A DNA stretch of 64,000 bases from JAEUKA01 sp035328405 (lineage in GTDB: Bacteria; Myxococcota_A; Polyangia; Palsa-1104; JAEUJZ01), in NCBI GenBank assembly GCA_035328405.1, contig DAOLIT010000002.1:1-64000 (forward strand), written 5' to 3'. Positions 17,733 through 26,700 of the stretch are shown here, piece by piece. Below the pieces are notes generated by a model that ran no database searches, was not told where the DNA came from, and was given only the letters and a program-made list of their open reading frames with translations. The stretch's first letter is position 1. Each line of letters begins with the position of its first letter. A program made the position numbers and the translations under genes.

Positions 17733-18898
17733 CGGTCGGTTCCGCAATTCGCCGTCACTTTGCAGAGGTGGTTTCGTCTTTCGTTCTGGCGTGGAAAGAC
17801 CCGGCGGAGCTTTTTTTTCCCGAACAGTTGGCACAGACCCGAAAGCGAGCCGTTCGTTTCGCCATCACGCTGTTTGCGCTGTGTTTCGGTGTGGCCGGAT
17901 GTGGGATGGCGTTCATCGGTCTGGCCACGCGGCAAATTGCGGTGTTTGGGGTCGTGGGTGCCGCGCTGTTTGTGTTGGGGCCGCTTTTCAACTTGGGGCT
18001 TTTGTACCTGGAAGCGCTGTTTCTGAGGGCGTTTGGACCGCATCCCGTGAGCGGTTCTGAGGCCTGGCATTTGGTGGTCGCAGGCGTTGCATTTGCGCAA
18101 GCGACGTGGCCTGTGTTGATCGTGCCGTTTGTGGGTTTGCCGCTGGGGCTTCTGCTGGGCGCACGCATCATCGTGAGCGGGATGAAAAAACTCGGCGCAC
18201 AAAACGGGGAACGGGCGTGGCTGGCGGCGTTGTGTGCTCTCGGTTTGCCGTTTTTGTTGTCGCTTGGGCTCAGGTCGTGGGTGGCTGAAACCTACCGCTT
18301 GCCAGGCGACAGTATGCTGCCGACGTTGTCGTCGGGGGACGTGGTTTTTGTGACGAAATACGACTATGGCTTGCGGTGGCTCGGAAGCGCAGAACCCTCG
18401 TTTGCGCGAGTGCCCAAACTGGGAGATTTGGTCGTGTTCATGCAGAAGAGCAGTGGCGACGACAAAGCTCCACTTCTTGTCAAGCGCGTGGTGGGTCTGC
18501 CGGGCGACGAAATCGAGGTACGAGGAGATCGATTGTTTCGCAACGGCTCGCCAGTCGATACGGTTCCGCAGAACACGCCGTGCGAATACCGCGCCAGCAA
18601 CGACTCCAAACCGCAGGAAGAGACGACGATTCGGTGCCGGAGCCAGGAAGAACAACTGGGCGTTGTTCGCTACACGGTGTGGAACGATGCCGACGGGAAC
18701 CGAACGCCGTTTGCGCGGGTGACGGTGCCGCAGAGCCAAGTTTTTGTGCTTTCGGATAACCGTTCCAATGGCGTGGACAGCCGAAACTTCGGAAGCGTTG
18801 GGTTGGAGCGACTTGTGGGCCGGGTCCGCACGATTGGTTGGTCTTTTTCCAAAACCGGATCTTTCCGTCGAGAACGCCTGCTTCTGGCACCGCACTAA
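17729..18898 (+). CDS. lepB: Signal peptidase I with an extra N-terminal membrane domain
   Basis: The catalytic half is a typical S26 leader peptidase: PGDSMLPTL with nucleophile Ser195, LLVKRVVGLPGDEI with general base Lys252, and DNRSNGVDSRNFGSV near the end. It removes signal peptides of exported proteins on the periplasmic side of the inner membrane. Unusually, about 185 residues precede the catalytic region. They contain four or five hydrophobic segments and begin with a DPAELFFPEQ motif reminiscent of Yip1-family membrane domains. Standard LepB has one or two membrane segments. A Cys pair in the insert (PCEYRASN...IRCRS) may form a disulfide. The start overlaps the preceding stop (ATGA). 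Since the essential signal peptidase may be encoded elsewhere, this could be a specialised paralogue. Confidence 0.88.
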   Translation: MTVGSAIRRHFAEVVSSFVLAWKDPAELFFPEQLAQTRKRAVRFAITLFALCFGVAGCGMAFIGLATRQIAVFGVVGAALFVLGPLFNLGLLYLEALFLRAFGPHPVSGSEAWHLVVAGVAFAQATWPVLIVPFVGLPLGLLLGARIIVSGMKKLGAQNGERAWLAALCALGLPFLLSLGLRSWVAETYRLPGDSMLPTLSSGDVVFVTKYDYGLRWLGSAEPSFARVPKLGDLVVFMQKSSGDDKAPLLVKRVVGLPGDEIEVRGDRLFRNGSPVDTVPQNTPCEYRASNDSKPQEETTIRCRSQEEQLGVVRYTVWNDADGNRTPFARVTVPQSQVFVLSDNRSNGVDSRNFGSVGLERLVGRVRTIGWSFSKTGSFRRERLLLAPH

Positions 18899-18991
18899 CC
18901 CACAATCTCGCGCCCGCTTTTCAACGAAACAACACACCTACATTGTGTTGCGCTCCGGTTGAGGAATACGCTCGTTTCTGGGAGGCGCGCG

Positions 18992-21967
18992 ATGTTTCGA
19001 TTGCGGCTCCTGTGGGGGAAAAGAATGCAGGCGCGTGTTCGACTTTTGTCTCAGTCGGCGCTCATTCGGATCGAGGCGCTCTCGGATTTGGATGGCGATG
19101 AAGCGGCAGACGTGTACGCAGCCCGGCGAGCACTGCTCCAAGACTCCGATGGGCGCGTTCGTGCGGAAGCGGCGCGTGTTCTGTCCACGGCGAGAGCGGT
19201 TTCACCGACGACGTGGCTGACGGAGGCGCTTGGCGACGATTTGCCGAGCGTGCGCGAGGCGGCGGCGCGGTCTTTGGGCGCATATCCAACCTTTGCAGCC
19301 TGCGAGGGACGGCTTCGTCGGCTGGCACTTCTGGATGCGGTGTGGTGGGTGCGACGCACGGCGGCGTTTTCGCTGGCCAAGATTGCAAAACAACGTGCGA
19401 TACCGACGCTGAAGGAAGTGCTGGGAGATCCGTTTTGGCGTGTACGGCACGCGGCGGTGCAAGCCCTTTCGGTGTTGTGGCAGTCATTTCCCGACGAGCG
19501 GGAGCACATTCTGGAAGTCGAATCGACGATGAGCGAGGCCAGCCAAAGCGCACACATGGAGCTTGTGTCTCGCGTCATGCCCGAACTTGCGGCGTACAAA
19601 GCATCGGCACCGCCGCCTGCCAACCATGCAGTCGCAAATCCCGATCCAGCGGTGACGACGGCCCGGTTGCGAATGATGCCGCTTGCTCAACTGACGCCAG
19701 CCGACCTTGTGCCGTTTTTGTCTGACGCTCACGCGCCGCTGCGAGAGCTTGCGGTGTCGCGGCTTTTGCAACTGGGCCGCATGGATGAACTCGAGGCGGT
19801 GCTTCCACACATGGCGATTCCCGGCCTGCCACACGCGCTTGAGGCTGCGACCAAGCTGCTTTCGTTGAGCATCCGTCGGCAGCCTGCGTTGGTGAAGCGC
19901 ATCCTGGGCGACATTGATGCACCTGTAGGTGCAGTGGTGTGGGCGTGCGAGACCGTGCGACAAACGAATGCCTCACGAACGCCGGTTTTGGGCGGTCTTT
20001 TTCACAAACATCCGGTGTGCCGACTCCACGCCGTGCGGTGCCTGGATGAACTGGGCGAGACCGACGCGACGCTGTTTGAACGAATGGTGGAGGACGAAGA
20101 CAGCGACGTGCGAAGTGCGGCGCTTTTGGCGCTTTTGACGCGGCTGCGCGAACCCGATTTGTCTCGTCATTTGCCCGAATTGCTCGGGCCGGACAGCCGA
20201 CCGATGATTCGTCTGTTGCTGCTCGATCGGGCCGCGCAACACCGCGACAGGGTGCTCTTGAGTCGGCTGGCCGACGACCCGCATCCGCTGGTTGCCGCCA
20301 GAGCGTTGCGGATGCTCGGCCAACTGAGGCTGTTGACTTCTGCCGAAACCTACGCGCAAGACCCACAGCGACAGCCACAGCCGCAAAACGATCCGTTGAT
20401 TCGCGAAGCCGTTTTGCCGCATGTTTCCGTCGAAACGCTTGTGCGCCTTCTTGGGAGCGATCCCGATCCGGTGGTGCGACGCCAAGCCTTGCGGCAAGCC
20501 TTCCGACGGCGCGGAACGCTGGATGCAGCACAACGGAAAGCGATTTTTTTGCAGGCCGCAGCAAGCGACGACCCGTGGATGCGAGCACGCGGCGTTTCGT
20601 TTGCCTCGTGCGAGCGGGATTTGCGCACGTTGCTTTCGCTGTGTCGCGATGCGCACAAAAACGTACAGCGAGCGGCGCACGACAAACTCGAAGAATGGGA
20701 TGAACGAGGGCATGCGATTGCCGTGCTTTTGCGCAATGGCGTTTTGGATGCAACGACGCACGTCGCTGGGTGCCAAGAACTGCTGAAACTTGCTTTGGTG
20801 CAGCCGAACCCAAACGAGGCGCTGTCCGAGGTGGCTGCCTTCCTGGACACCGCCGTTTTTCAGAAGCTGCCGCACGAACAACTAGATCCGTCAGATCCGT
20901 CGGTGCGCGCGCTTCGGGAAACGATTGATGTGTTGCGAGGGAAGCGACCGCCAGTGTGGTCCCACGACGCATCGGAAGCGTCCCCGCCGTCTCCCAAAGA
21001 AAAACCGCCTGCGTCTGGCGAGAGGCGAGCGTTGGGAAAGACGGGTTTGCTTGTGTCTCCGCTTGCGATTTCGGGGAAAAATAGCCTGCCACCGCGCGCG
21101 TTTTCCAAAGCCCTCGACGCGGGCGTGAACCTGTTTTTCTGGGAACCTCCCTATGAAACGCTGTCGCATTTTGTGCGCACCGAGCGGAATCGACTGCACG
21201 TCGTCACAGGCTCGTATGAAGCGGATGGACCGTCCCTGGTCCGCGACGTGGAACGAGCGTTGCGCACGCTGAAAACGGACCATTTGGATGTGTTTTTGCT
21301 GTTTTGGGCGCGGTCTCCCGAGCGGTTTTCGGAGGAAGCACTCGAACAGCTCGCGAAACTGAAGCAGGCAGGGAAAATTCGAGCGACGGGTTTTTCGACG
21401 CACGACCGCGCGTTGGCCGAACACGCCCTTCGGCTGGGTCGGCTGGATCTGGTGATGACGCGGCACAGCGCAGCGCATCCAGGTGCCGAAAAAACGCTGT
21501 TTCCGTTGTGCGAAGCCTTGGGAGTCGGGTTGCTGACGTTTTCAGCGACTTCGTATGGCCGTTTGCTGAGGCCGACAGGAATCTCAAAAGACGTTGTGCG
21601 CTTCTCGGCGGCAGATTGCTATCGATATTCGCTCGGGCAAGCTGGCGTTTCGTCGGTGATTTCGGCTCCGCGCTTTCCAAAAGAACTTGCGGAAAACTTG
21701 GCGGCACTCTCCGATCCGGTGTTGTCCGACGAAAAGCGGGCCGCTCTTCGGGCGCACGGTGAGGCGGTTCACACACAAAGCAGACGGGTGAATGCACTTT
21801 TGCGAAAAGGCCACGAAAGCCCGCTACATCCGCCGGGAGAACAAGCGACGTTGGCGATCCGGTTGGCTGAACTTCTGGCTGAACATCCCGCGCCTCCGTA
21901 TGAACCGCTCGGGAATGTGACCGCGCGGCTTTCTCACGTCTTGGGAAGGAGCGGCGGTCGTGACTAG
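18992..21967 (+). CDS. HEAT-repeat protein fused to a degenerate aldo/keto-reductase domain
   Basis: The first about 660 residues are HEAT-like helical repeats with recurrent D-x-x-x-x-V-R-x-x-A cores (DSDGRVRAEAARVL, DPHPLVAARALRML), a scaffold for protein or nucleic-acid binding. From about residue 680, LGKTGLLVSPLAISG opens an aldo/keto-reductase fold that runs through LRTLKTDHLDVFLLFW, GKIRATGFSTHDRA and the C-terminal helices. Of the Asp-Tyr-Lys-His tetrad, only Tyr (PPYE) is seen. Asp (FFDTA) is replaced in LFFWEPPY, Lys (ATK) in VVTGSY, and His (LLH) in LLFWAR, so catalysis by the usual mechanism is unlikely. The start at 18992 follows GGAGG. The gene lies immediately upstream of the retron RNA on the same strand. 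No other function is evident. Confidence 0.8.
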   Translation: MFRLRLLWGKRMQARVRLLSQSALIRIEALSDLDGDEAADVYAARRALLQDSDGRVRAEAARVLSTARAVSPTTWLTEALGDDLPSVREAAARSLGAYPTFAACEGRLRRLALLDAVWWVRRTAAFSLAKIAKQRAIPTLKEVLGDPFWRVRHAAVQALSVLWQSFPDEREHILEVESTMSEASQSAHMELVSRVMPELAAYKASAPPPANHAVANPDPAVTTARLRMMPLAQLTPADLVPFLSDAHAPLRELAVSRLLQLGRMDELEAVLPHMAIPGLPHALEAATKLLSLSIRRQPALVKRILGDIDAPVGAVVWACETVRQTNASRTPVLGGLFHKHPVCRLHAVRCLDELGETDATLFERMVEDEDSDVRSAALLALLTRLREPDLSRHLPELLGPDSRPMIRLLLLDRAAQHRDRVLLSRLADDPHPLVAARALRMLGQLRLLTSAETYAQDPQRQPQPQNDPLIREAVLPHVSVETLVRLLGSDPDPVVRRQALRQAFRRRGTLDAAQRKAIFLQAAASDDPWMRARGVSFASCERDLRTLLSLCRDAHKNVQRAAHDKLEEWDERGHAIAVLLRNGVLDATTHVAGCQELLKLALVQPNPNEALSEVAAFLDTAVFQKLPHEQLDPSDPSVRALRETIDVLRGKRPPVWSHDASEASPPSPKEKPPASGERRALGKTGLLVSPLAISGKNSLPPRAFSKALDAGVNLFFWEPPYETLSHFVRTERNRLHVVTGSYEADGPSLVRDVERALRTLKTDHLDVFLLFWARSPERFSEEALEQLAKLKQAGKIRATGFSTHDRALAEHALRLGRLDLVMTRHSAAHPGAEKTLFPLCEALGVGLLTFSATSYGRLLRPTGISKDVVRFSAADCYRYSLGQAGVSSVISAPRFPKELAENLAALSDPVLSDEKRAALRAHGEAVHTQSRRVNALLRKGHESPLHPPGEQATLAIRLAELLAEHPAPPYEPLGNVTARLSHVLGRSGGRD

Positions 21968-22036
21968 AACACGATTGTCCCGTCGAGAAAACGCCGTGCT
22001 TCCTATTTTTCCTTTGGCTTGGGAAAATGGTCACCG

Positions 22037-22054
22037 CAGCGTTCTTTCGCTCGC
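22037..22054 (+). repeat. Retron inverted repeat a1
   Basis: Left arm CAGCGTTCTTTCGCTCGC, an exact reverse complement of the right arm at 22180-22197. It is followed by CACGCAGTTAGC, which is nearly repeated (10 of 12 identical) at 22167-22178 just before the right arm. Confidence 0.85.
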
Positions 22055-22179
22055 CACGCAGTTAGCTTCCTCCGCGATGTTACGTCGTGGTTGCTTTCGA
22101 CATGCACTGGACAATGCGCTGGTCCGAGCTGCCGCTTGCGGCTTTTCTCAGCTCGGTCACCGCTGCCACGCAAGTAGCT

Positions 22180-22197
22180 GCGAGCGAAAGAACGCTG
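22180..22197 (+). repeat. Retron inverted repeat a2
   Basis: Right arm GCGAGCGAAAGAACGCTG, pairing with a1. It ends 31 nt before the RT start codon. GGTCACCGC occurs at both 22029-22037 and 22155-22163, a second direct duplication flanking the element. Confidence 0.85.
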
Positions 22198-22228
22198 TTT
22201 CTTTTTCGCATTCGGGAGGCCAAACCCC

Positions 22229-23686
22229 ATGAGCCTGTCGCGCCTGCTGTTTGAACTTGTCCCGCTGTGCGAAGCCTTCGACGACCATTTCGAGCAAATC
22301 GCGTCGCTGCTCGAGCGGCACAAAGACCTAGCGGAATATGAAGTCGCTCGTTTTTATGTAAGCCGATTCACCACACGAACCCTTGCGCAGCTCGTCAAAA
22401 GCGAAGACCCAAGAAAACGAGAACAGGCCGCGCGCCTCATCCGTTTGACCAGCACGGCCCGTCGAGCAGGCGGCCCGTTGCGCGTGCTCTTGAAAGATCC
22501 GAATGCGCGGGTGCGGTCAGCGGCGTATCGCGCGGTGAGGGCGCTCGAACTCGAAGATGTTGCGCTGCCCGACAACCGATTTGGGACCCCGAAACGAAAA
22601 CACGCGCAGGCGCTCGGCGGCCACAATCCGACGGGCTGGGCGTATGGGTTGTACGCAAACCTGTGGGTGTTCCGGCATTTCAAAAAGAACCAACGCAAAC
22701 CCAAAACCGATCTGGCGGCGCTTGGCGTGCCGAAACTTTCGACGCGCAAAGATGTGATGGCGTGGCTCCAGATCGAAACGCAGGCTGAGCTGTCCAAACT
22801 GTTGCGCGCTGGAAGCGGTCCAGGCAGCCCTTACGTGTCGTTTTCGATCCCGAAAGCCAGCGGAGGCACGCGCACCATCACCGCGCCCAGAATGCGTTTG
22901 AGAGCGATTCAGCGGCTCATCCTGCATGAGTTTTTGGCCAAACTGCCCACGCACGCTGCTGCGCATGGTTTTGTGAAAAAACGGTCGGTGCTGACCAATG
23001 CCAAACCGCACGAAGGCGCGCAGCTCATCATCAAGCTGGATTTGGCGGATTTTTTCCCGACCATTTCCTTTTTTCGCGTGCGCGGTCTCCTGACAGGCTA
23101 CGGCCTTCCGTTCGAGGTTGCGGACACGCTGGCCGGCCTGACCACGCATCGTCCGGTCCTGCCGGATGGACACGTCGTGTGGCCGGGCGTGCTCCCGCAA
23201 GGTGCGCCGACTTCGCCGGTTTTGGCCAATGTGCTGTGCCGACGGCTCGATTCGAGGCTGTCTGGCCTGGCGAAGCGGCTGGGTGCGCGATACACGCGCT
23301 ATGCGGATGACCTGACGTTTTCGTTTGCGAAAGGCATGGACGAAAAGCACGACGTGGGCCGGTTCTTGTGGTGGGTGAATCAGATTTGCCAGCAAGAAGG
23401 CTTTGCGGAAAACGCGGCAAAGCGAAAAATTCTGCGACCGTCGGCCCAGCAACGCATCACCGGAATCGTCGTCAATTCCGGCCTGTCTGTGCCCCGAGAT
23501 ATGCGACGGACGCTTCGCGCGATTTTGCACAACTGCCGCATCCACGGTCTCGACAGTCAAGCCCGAGGCCGCAAGAACTTCCGCGCATATCTACTCGGGC
23601 TCGCTTCCTACATCCGCATGGTTCAGCCCAAACTCGGCGCGCAATTTCTGTCCGAGGTCCGCGCCCTGCTGTCTCCAAAACCGTAA
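22229..23686 (+). CDS. ret: Retron reverse transcriptase (Mx162-like)
   Basis: This 485-residue RT synthesises msDNA from the adjacent RNA. Visible motifs are NAKPH (257-261, the retron-specific NAxxH of region X), motif A LDLADFF with Asp271, LPQGAPTSP (322-330), the catalytic YADD (358-361) and ITG (410-412, the VTG of region Y). The first about 150 residues are an extension before the polymerase fingers; part of it (DPNARVRSAAYRAVRAL) looks like a HEAT repeat. Myxobacterial Mx162-type RTs also carry a long N-terminal extension and, as I recall, are about 485 residues long. The start follows GGGAGG. No maturase (X) or endonuclease domain is present, which argues against a group II intron. 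The downstream gene is convergent, so any partner is fused or upstream. Confidence 0.93.
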   Translation: MSLSRLLFELVPLCEAFDDHFEQIASLLERHKDLAEYEVARFYVSRFTTRTLAQLVKSEDPRKREQAARLIRLTSTARRAGGPLRVLLKDPNARVRSAAYRAVRALELEDVALPDNRFGTPKRKHAQALGGHNPTGWAYGLYANLWVFRHFKKNQRKPKTDLAALGVPKLSTRKDVMAWLQIETQAELSKLLRAGSGPGSPYVSFSIPKASGGTRTITAPRMRLRAIQRLILHEFLAKLPTHAAAHGFVKKRSVLTNAKPHEGAQLIIKLDLADFFPTISFFRVRGLLTGYGLPFEVADTLAGLTTHRPVLPDGHVVWPGVLPQGAPTSPVLANVLCRRLDSRLSGLAKRLGARYTRYADDLTFSFAKGMDEKHDVGRFLWWVNQICQQEGFAENAAKRKILRPSAQQRITGIVVNSGLSVPRDMRRTLRAILHNCRIHGLDSQARGRKNFRAYLLGLASYIRMVQPKLGAQFLSEVRALLSPKP

Positions 23687-23687
23687 A

Positions 23688-23716
23688 GCCAGACGTTTTT
23701 CCGCTCACGTCTGCGG
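23688..23716. terminator. Possible bidirectional terminator after the retron
   Basis: AGACG at 23691-23695 pairs with CGTCT at 23708-23712, extendable with a bulge to GCC/GGC, and a T5 run lies in the loop. It occupies the 48-bp gap between the convergent RT and kinase genes. The stem is weak. Confidence 0.3.
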
Positions 23717-23734
23717 CTGGCAAACGGCGTCGTG

Positions 23735-26700
23735 CTACATCGCGAACGGATTGCGCAGGCCGTCGTTGCCGGTTTTGGCCGGTTGGACGGTGGGCACAGC
23801 GGGTTTGGCGTCCGGTTTGACCAACAAACCAGGTGTTCCCGGTTTTGCGTCGGTTTTGGCACCCGTCGGAATCGCCACTTTGGCATCCGTTTTGACACCA
23901 GGAACCGCTGTTTTCGCGTCTGTTGCCACTTTCGCGTCGATGACTGCCGTTTTGACATCGCCTGCCGCTGTTTTGACATCGCCTGGCTCGCTCGGCTTGC
24001 CTGCCTCTGGCGGTGGAGCCGGGCGAAGCCACAAGCTTTGTTTCGGCGGCATGGTCGCTGGTTCCGTCAGCAATCGCAGCGGCGGAAACGCGGTTTTCGC
24101 GTCGCGCACCGAGGGCTTTGTAACCGGCACACTGTCTGCGGGCAGCGGCGGCGGCGTGATCGGTGCAGGCCCAGGTGGAGTCACAGAAGACACCACCAGC
24201 GTTGTCTTGGTCTCGTCGGCCGGTCGCACGACGCGCGGGTCTGTCCCGGACACGCTCGAAACGACCGACGGAGTCGTTTGTTGCTGGCTTCGCAGCACGA
24301 GCAGCGTGCCCAGCGAACCAATCAAACCCGACAGCACCGCTGTGAGCCCAAGCGCCGTCGCCATTTGTCCTCGCGACAACGTGTAGTCGTGAGGCGAGTG
24401 AGACGGCATCTGTTGGATGACCGGCGTCATGAGCACCGGCATCGGCGTCGAAAGCATCGCAGGTGCCATTTGCGGATTCGTGTAGATGCCGCTCATTTCA
24501 GGCCGCATGGGCAGCGCGCCCAACTGTGGGGCACTGTAGGGGCCGCTCCCCTCTTGTCGGATGACCGCTGGAACCATGTGTGGGCCGGTGTAGCCCTGCA
24601 CCAAATCCGGGCGCATCACATGCGGCGGCATTTGCGACGGATGAAACACGCCGCTCGGATCTTGCGGAGGCGGAACACTTTTTGGCGCACCAAACTGCGC
24701 CGCTTGATCCAAAACCGCCGAACTCGATTTCCGAATCGGCGTCGTGGCACTGTCAGGCAGACTCGCTCGGGCCCCACCGGTCGGCGTTCGCTGCGAAGAC
24801 ATCGATGCACTTTGCACCACGCCACTTGAATCGTCTGCCGTCGGCGCGTGCTGGGCTTCCTCATGCGCAATCGTTTGAACGTGCTGGATCACCGCGAGCG
24901 CCCGTGTGGCCCGTTTCACCTTCGCCAGGTTTTCGTCCCTCGCGACTTGCGCCGCCCGTTGCCGGTGTTCCGCTTCTCGAATCTGTTTGGCCAACGCTTC
25001 TTCGCGATCGCGAGCTTCCTGCGCGGCTCGGATGATTTCCTCAAACTCCGACGCAGAGCGCATCCGAGATTCTTCCGCCGCTTCCACCGCCTCTTGCGCG
25101 AGTTTCGCCGCCACGGCCTGCGCTTCGGCCTCTTCTTTGGCCTTTTGCGCTTTTTCTTGCGCCGCTTTGGCCTCGGCATTCGCTTTCGCTGCCGCTTCCG
25201 CTGCTGCCTTCACCGCTGCCGGTACGGGAGGCGGTTTCTTTGGCGAATCGAAAATCTCGTCGATTTCCATCTCGAGGAGTTCTTGCGCTTCTTCGGTCTC
25301 GGTGGCCATCGGAGGCAGGCTTTTTTGCGCCTCTTCAGCCAAACGTGCGGCTTCTTCAGCCTGCCGTTTCGCTTCTTGCGCGGCCCGTTCCGCAGCCTCG
25401 ACCTCGGCCAATTTCGCTTGTTTGGCCTGCTCGGCTTCGTCCGCCGCTTTCCGCGCGTTGGCTTCTCGCTCGGCTTTTTGCCGGACTCGTTCGGCCCGTT
25501 CGGCTTCGAGCCGTTCTTTTTCGCGCAGCTCGGCCTGGAGTCTTTCCGCTTCTTGCCGAGCCACCTGAGCCGCTTCAGCCTCTTTTCGTTCGCGTTCGGC
25601 GTCTTCTTGCGCCCGACGCTCAGCCTCAAGACGCTCCGCTTCGATCCGCTTGGCCTGCCGCGCTGCTTCCTCGAGCAACTCTTTTTGTTCGGCGGCTTCA
25701 GCTTTCGCTGTCGCTGGATCTTTCGCGAGCTTGTCGCTTTGGCTTGACTTTCCGCGCTGACTTTGCTCCCACTCGGCCCGCATTCGGCCCAGCGTCTCGG
25801 CCCGCGCCTGTTCGAGCAATCGTTTTTGCATTTGCGCGGTTTCTTGCCGTTCGCGCTCCAGACGTTGCTGGACTTCCACTTCGCGGTTTTTCTTGGCCGC
25901 CTCGGCTCGTGCGAGCACTTTGGCTCGACCTTCTTCGGCAATCCGCTGTTCTTCCGTCAGCGGTTGGCCTTTTTCGTCCGCCTCCGCTTCCTCGACATCC
26001 TGTCCAGCCGACAAAGCCATCGCTTGCTCGGGGCTCAAACGCCCAGCTTCGACTTCCGCCAGCATGCTGGACAAGTCGCGGGCTCGCACCGTACGACGAA
26101 TGACGCGCTGTTTGGCCGTGTTTCGTTTTGCCGCTGGCTTCTCGTCGTGGCTTTGGGGCTTTGCATCGCCCGCTGAAAACGCCGCCGCCGTCAAAATTTG
26201 CGAGGGGTCGCTTACATCACTGTCGTCCTGCGCGTCTTGCGAAGAACGCATCGCCACACGCTTGACGGCCACCGTTCGTTTTCTGAGCGCCTTGTTTTGC
26301 GAAAGTAGCGTCTCGATGGGCACTCGCTCGTCCGGCGGTGGCAGCGGCAAACCCGTTTTTTCAAAGGCAAGGCCAAGCCCTTTCAGAACTTCGGCCATCG
26401 AGGCATAGCGTTCCCCCGGATCTCGAGCGCAAGCCTTCCGAATTACCTCATCGAGGCCTTCCGACAGCCCCGGTGGTGCTCCCGACTCGCGCGGAAGCTG
26501 AAGCGCGGGCGGAGGAGATGACAACTTCTCCAGCACCACCTCAAGCTCCGACGCGCCGAACGCCTGCTTTCCAGTCAAGCACTCGTACAAAATCGCACCG
26601 AGCGCAAATACGTCGCCGCCACAATCTGCCGCTTCCTGCTCGCCGCTCGCCTGCTCTGGTGCCAAATACGCCAGTTTTCCGAGCGGCAAACTCTCGTCGA

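Larger units (their letters stand above)
22037..22197 (+). ncRNA. msr-msd: Predicted retron msr-msd RNA
   Basis: The 261-bp gap before the RT gene holds a perfect 18-nt inverted repeat at its ends (a1 at 22037-22054, a2 at 22180-22197), as required for priming msDNA synthesis. Just inside a1 is GTTAGC (22061-22066). Its G at 22065 is a candidate branching guanosine, since TTAGC also surrounds the branch G of retron Ec86. Further inside lie a 4-bp hairpin (22084-22101), a GGAC/GTCC hairpin (22109-22125) and an 8-bp stem (22124-22131 with 22149-22156) enclosing a GCCG/CGGC hairpin; the last two are alternatives because they share bases. Order a1-msr-msd-a2-RT is as in known retrons. The boundaries of msr and msd, and the branch point, are not determined. 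The RT starts 31 nt after a2. Confidence 0.8.

Noticed and set aside
22229..23686. Group II intron or diversity-generating element RT
   Set aside because: No maturase or HNH domain, no intron ends and no variable-repeat/template pair; NAxxH and VTG-like motifs fit retrons.
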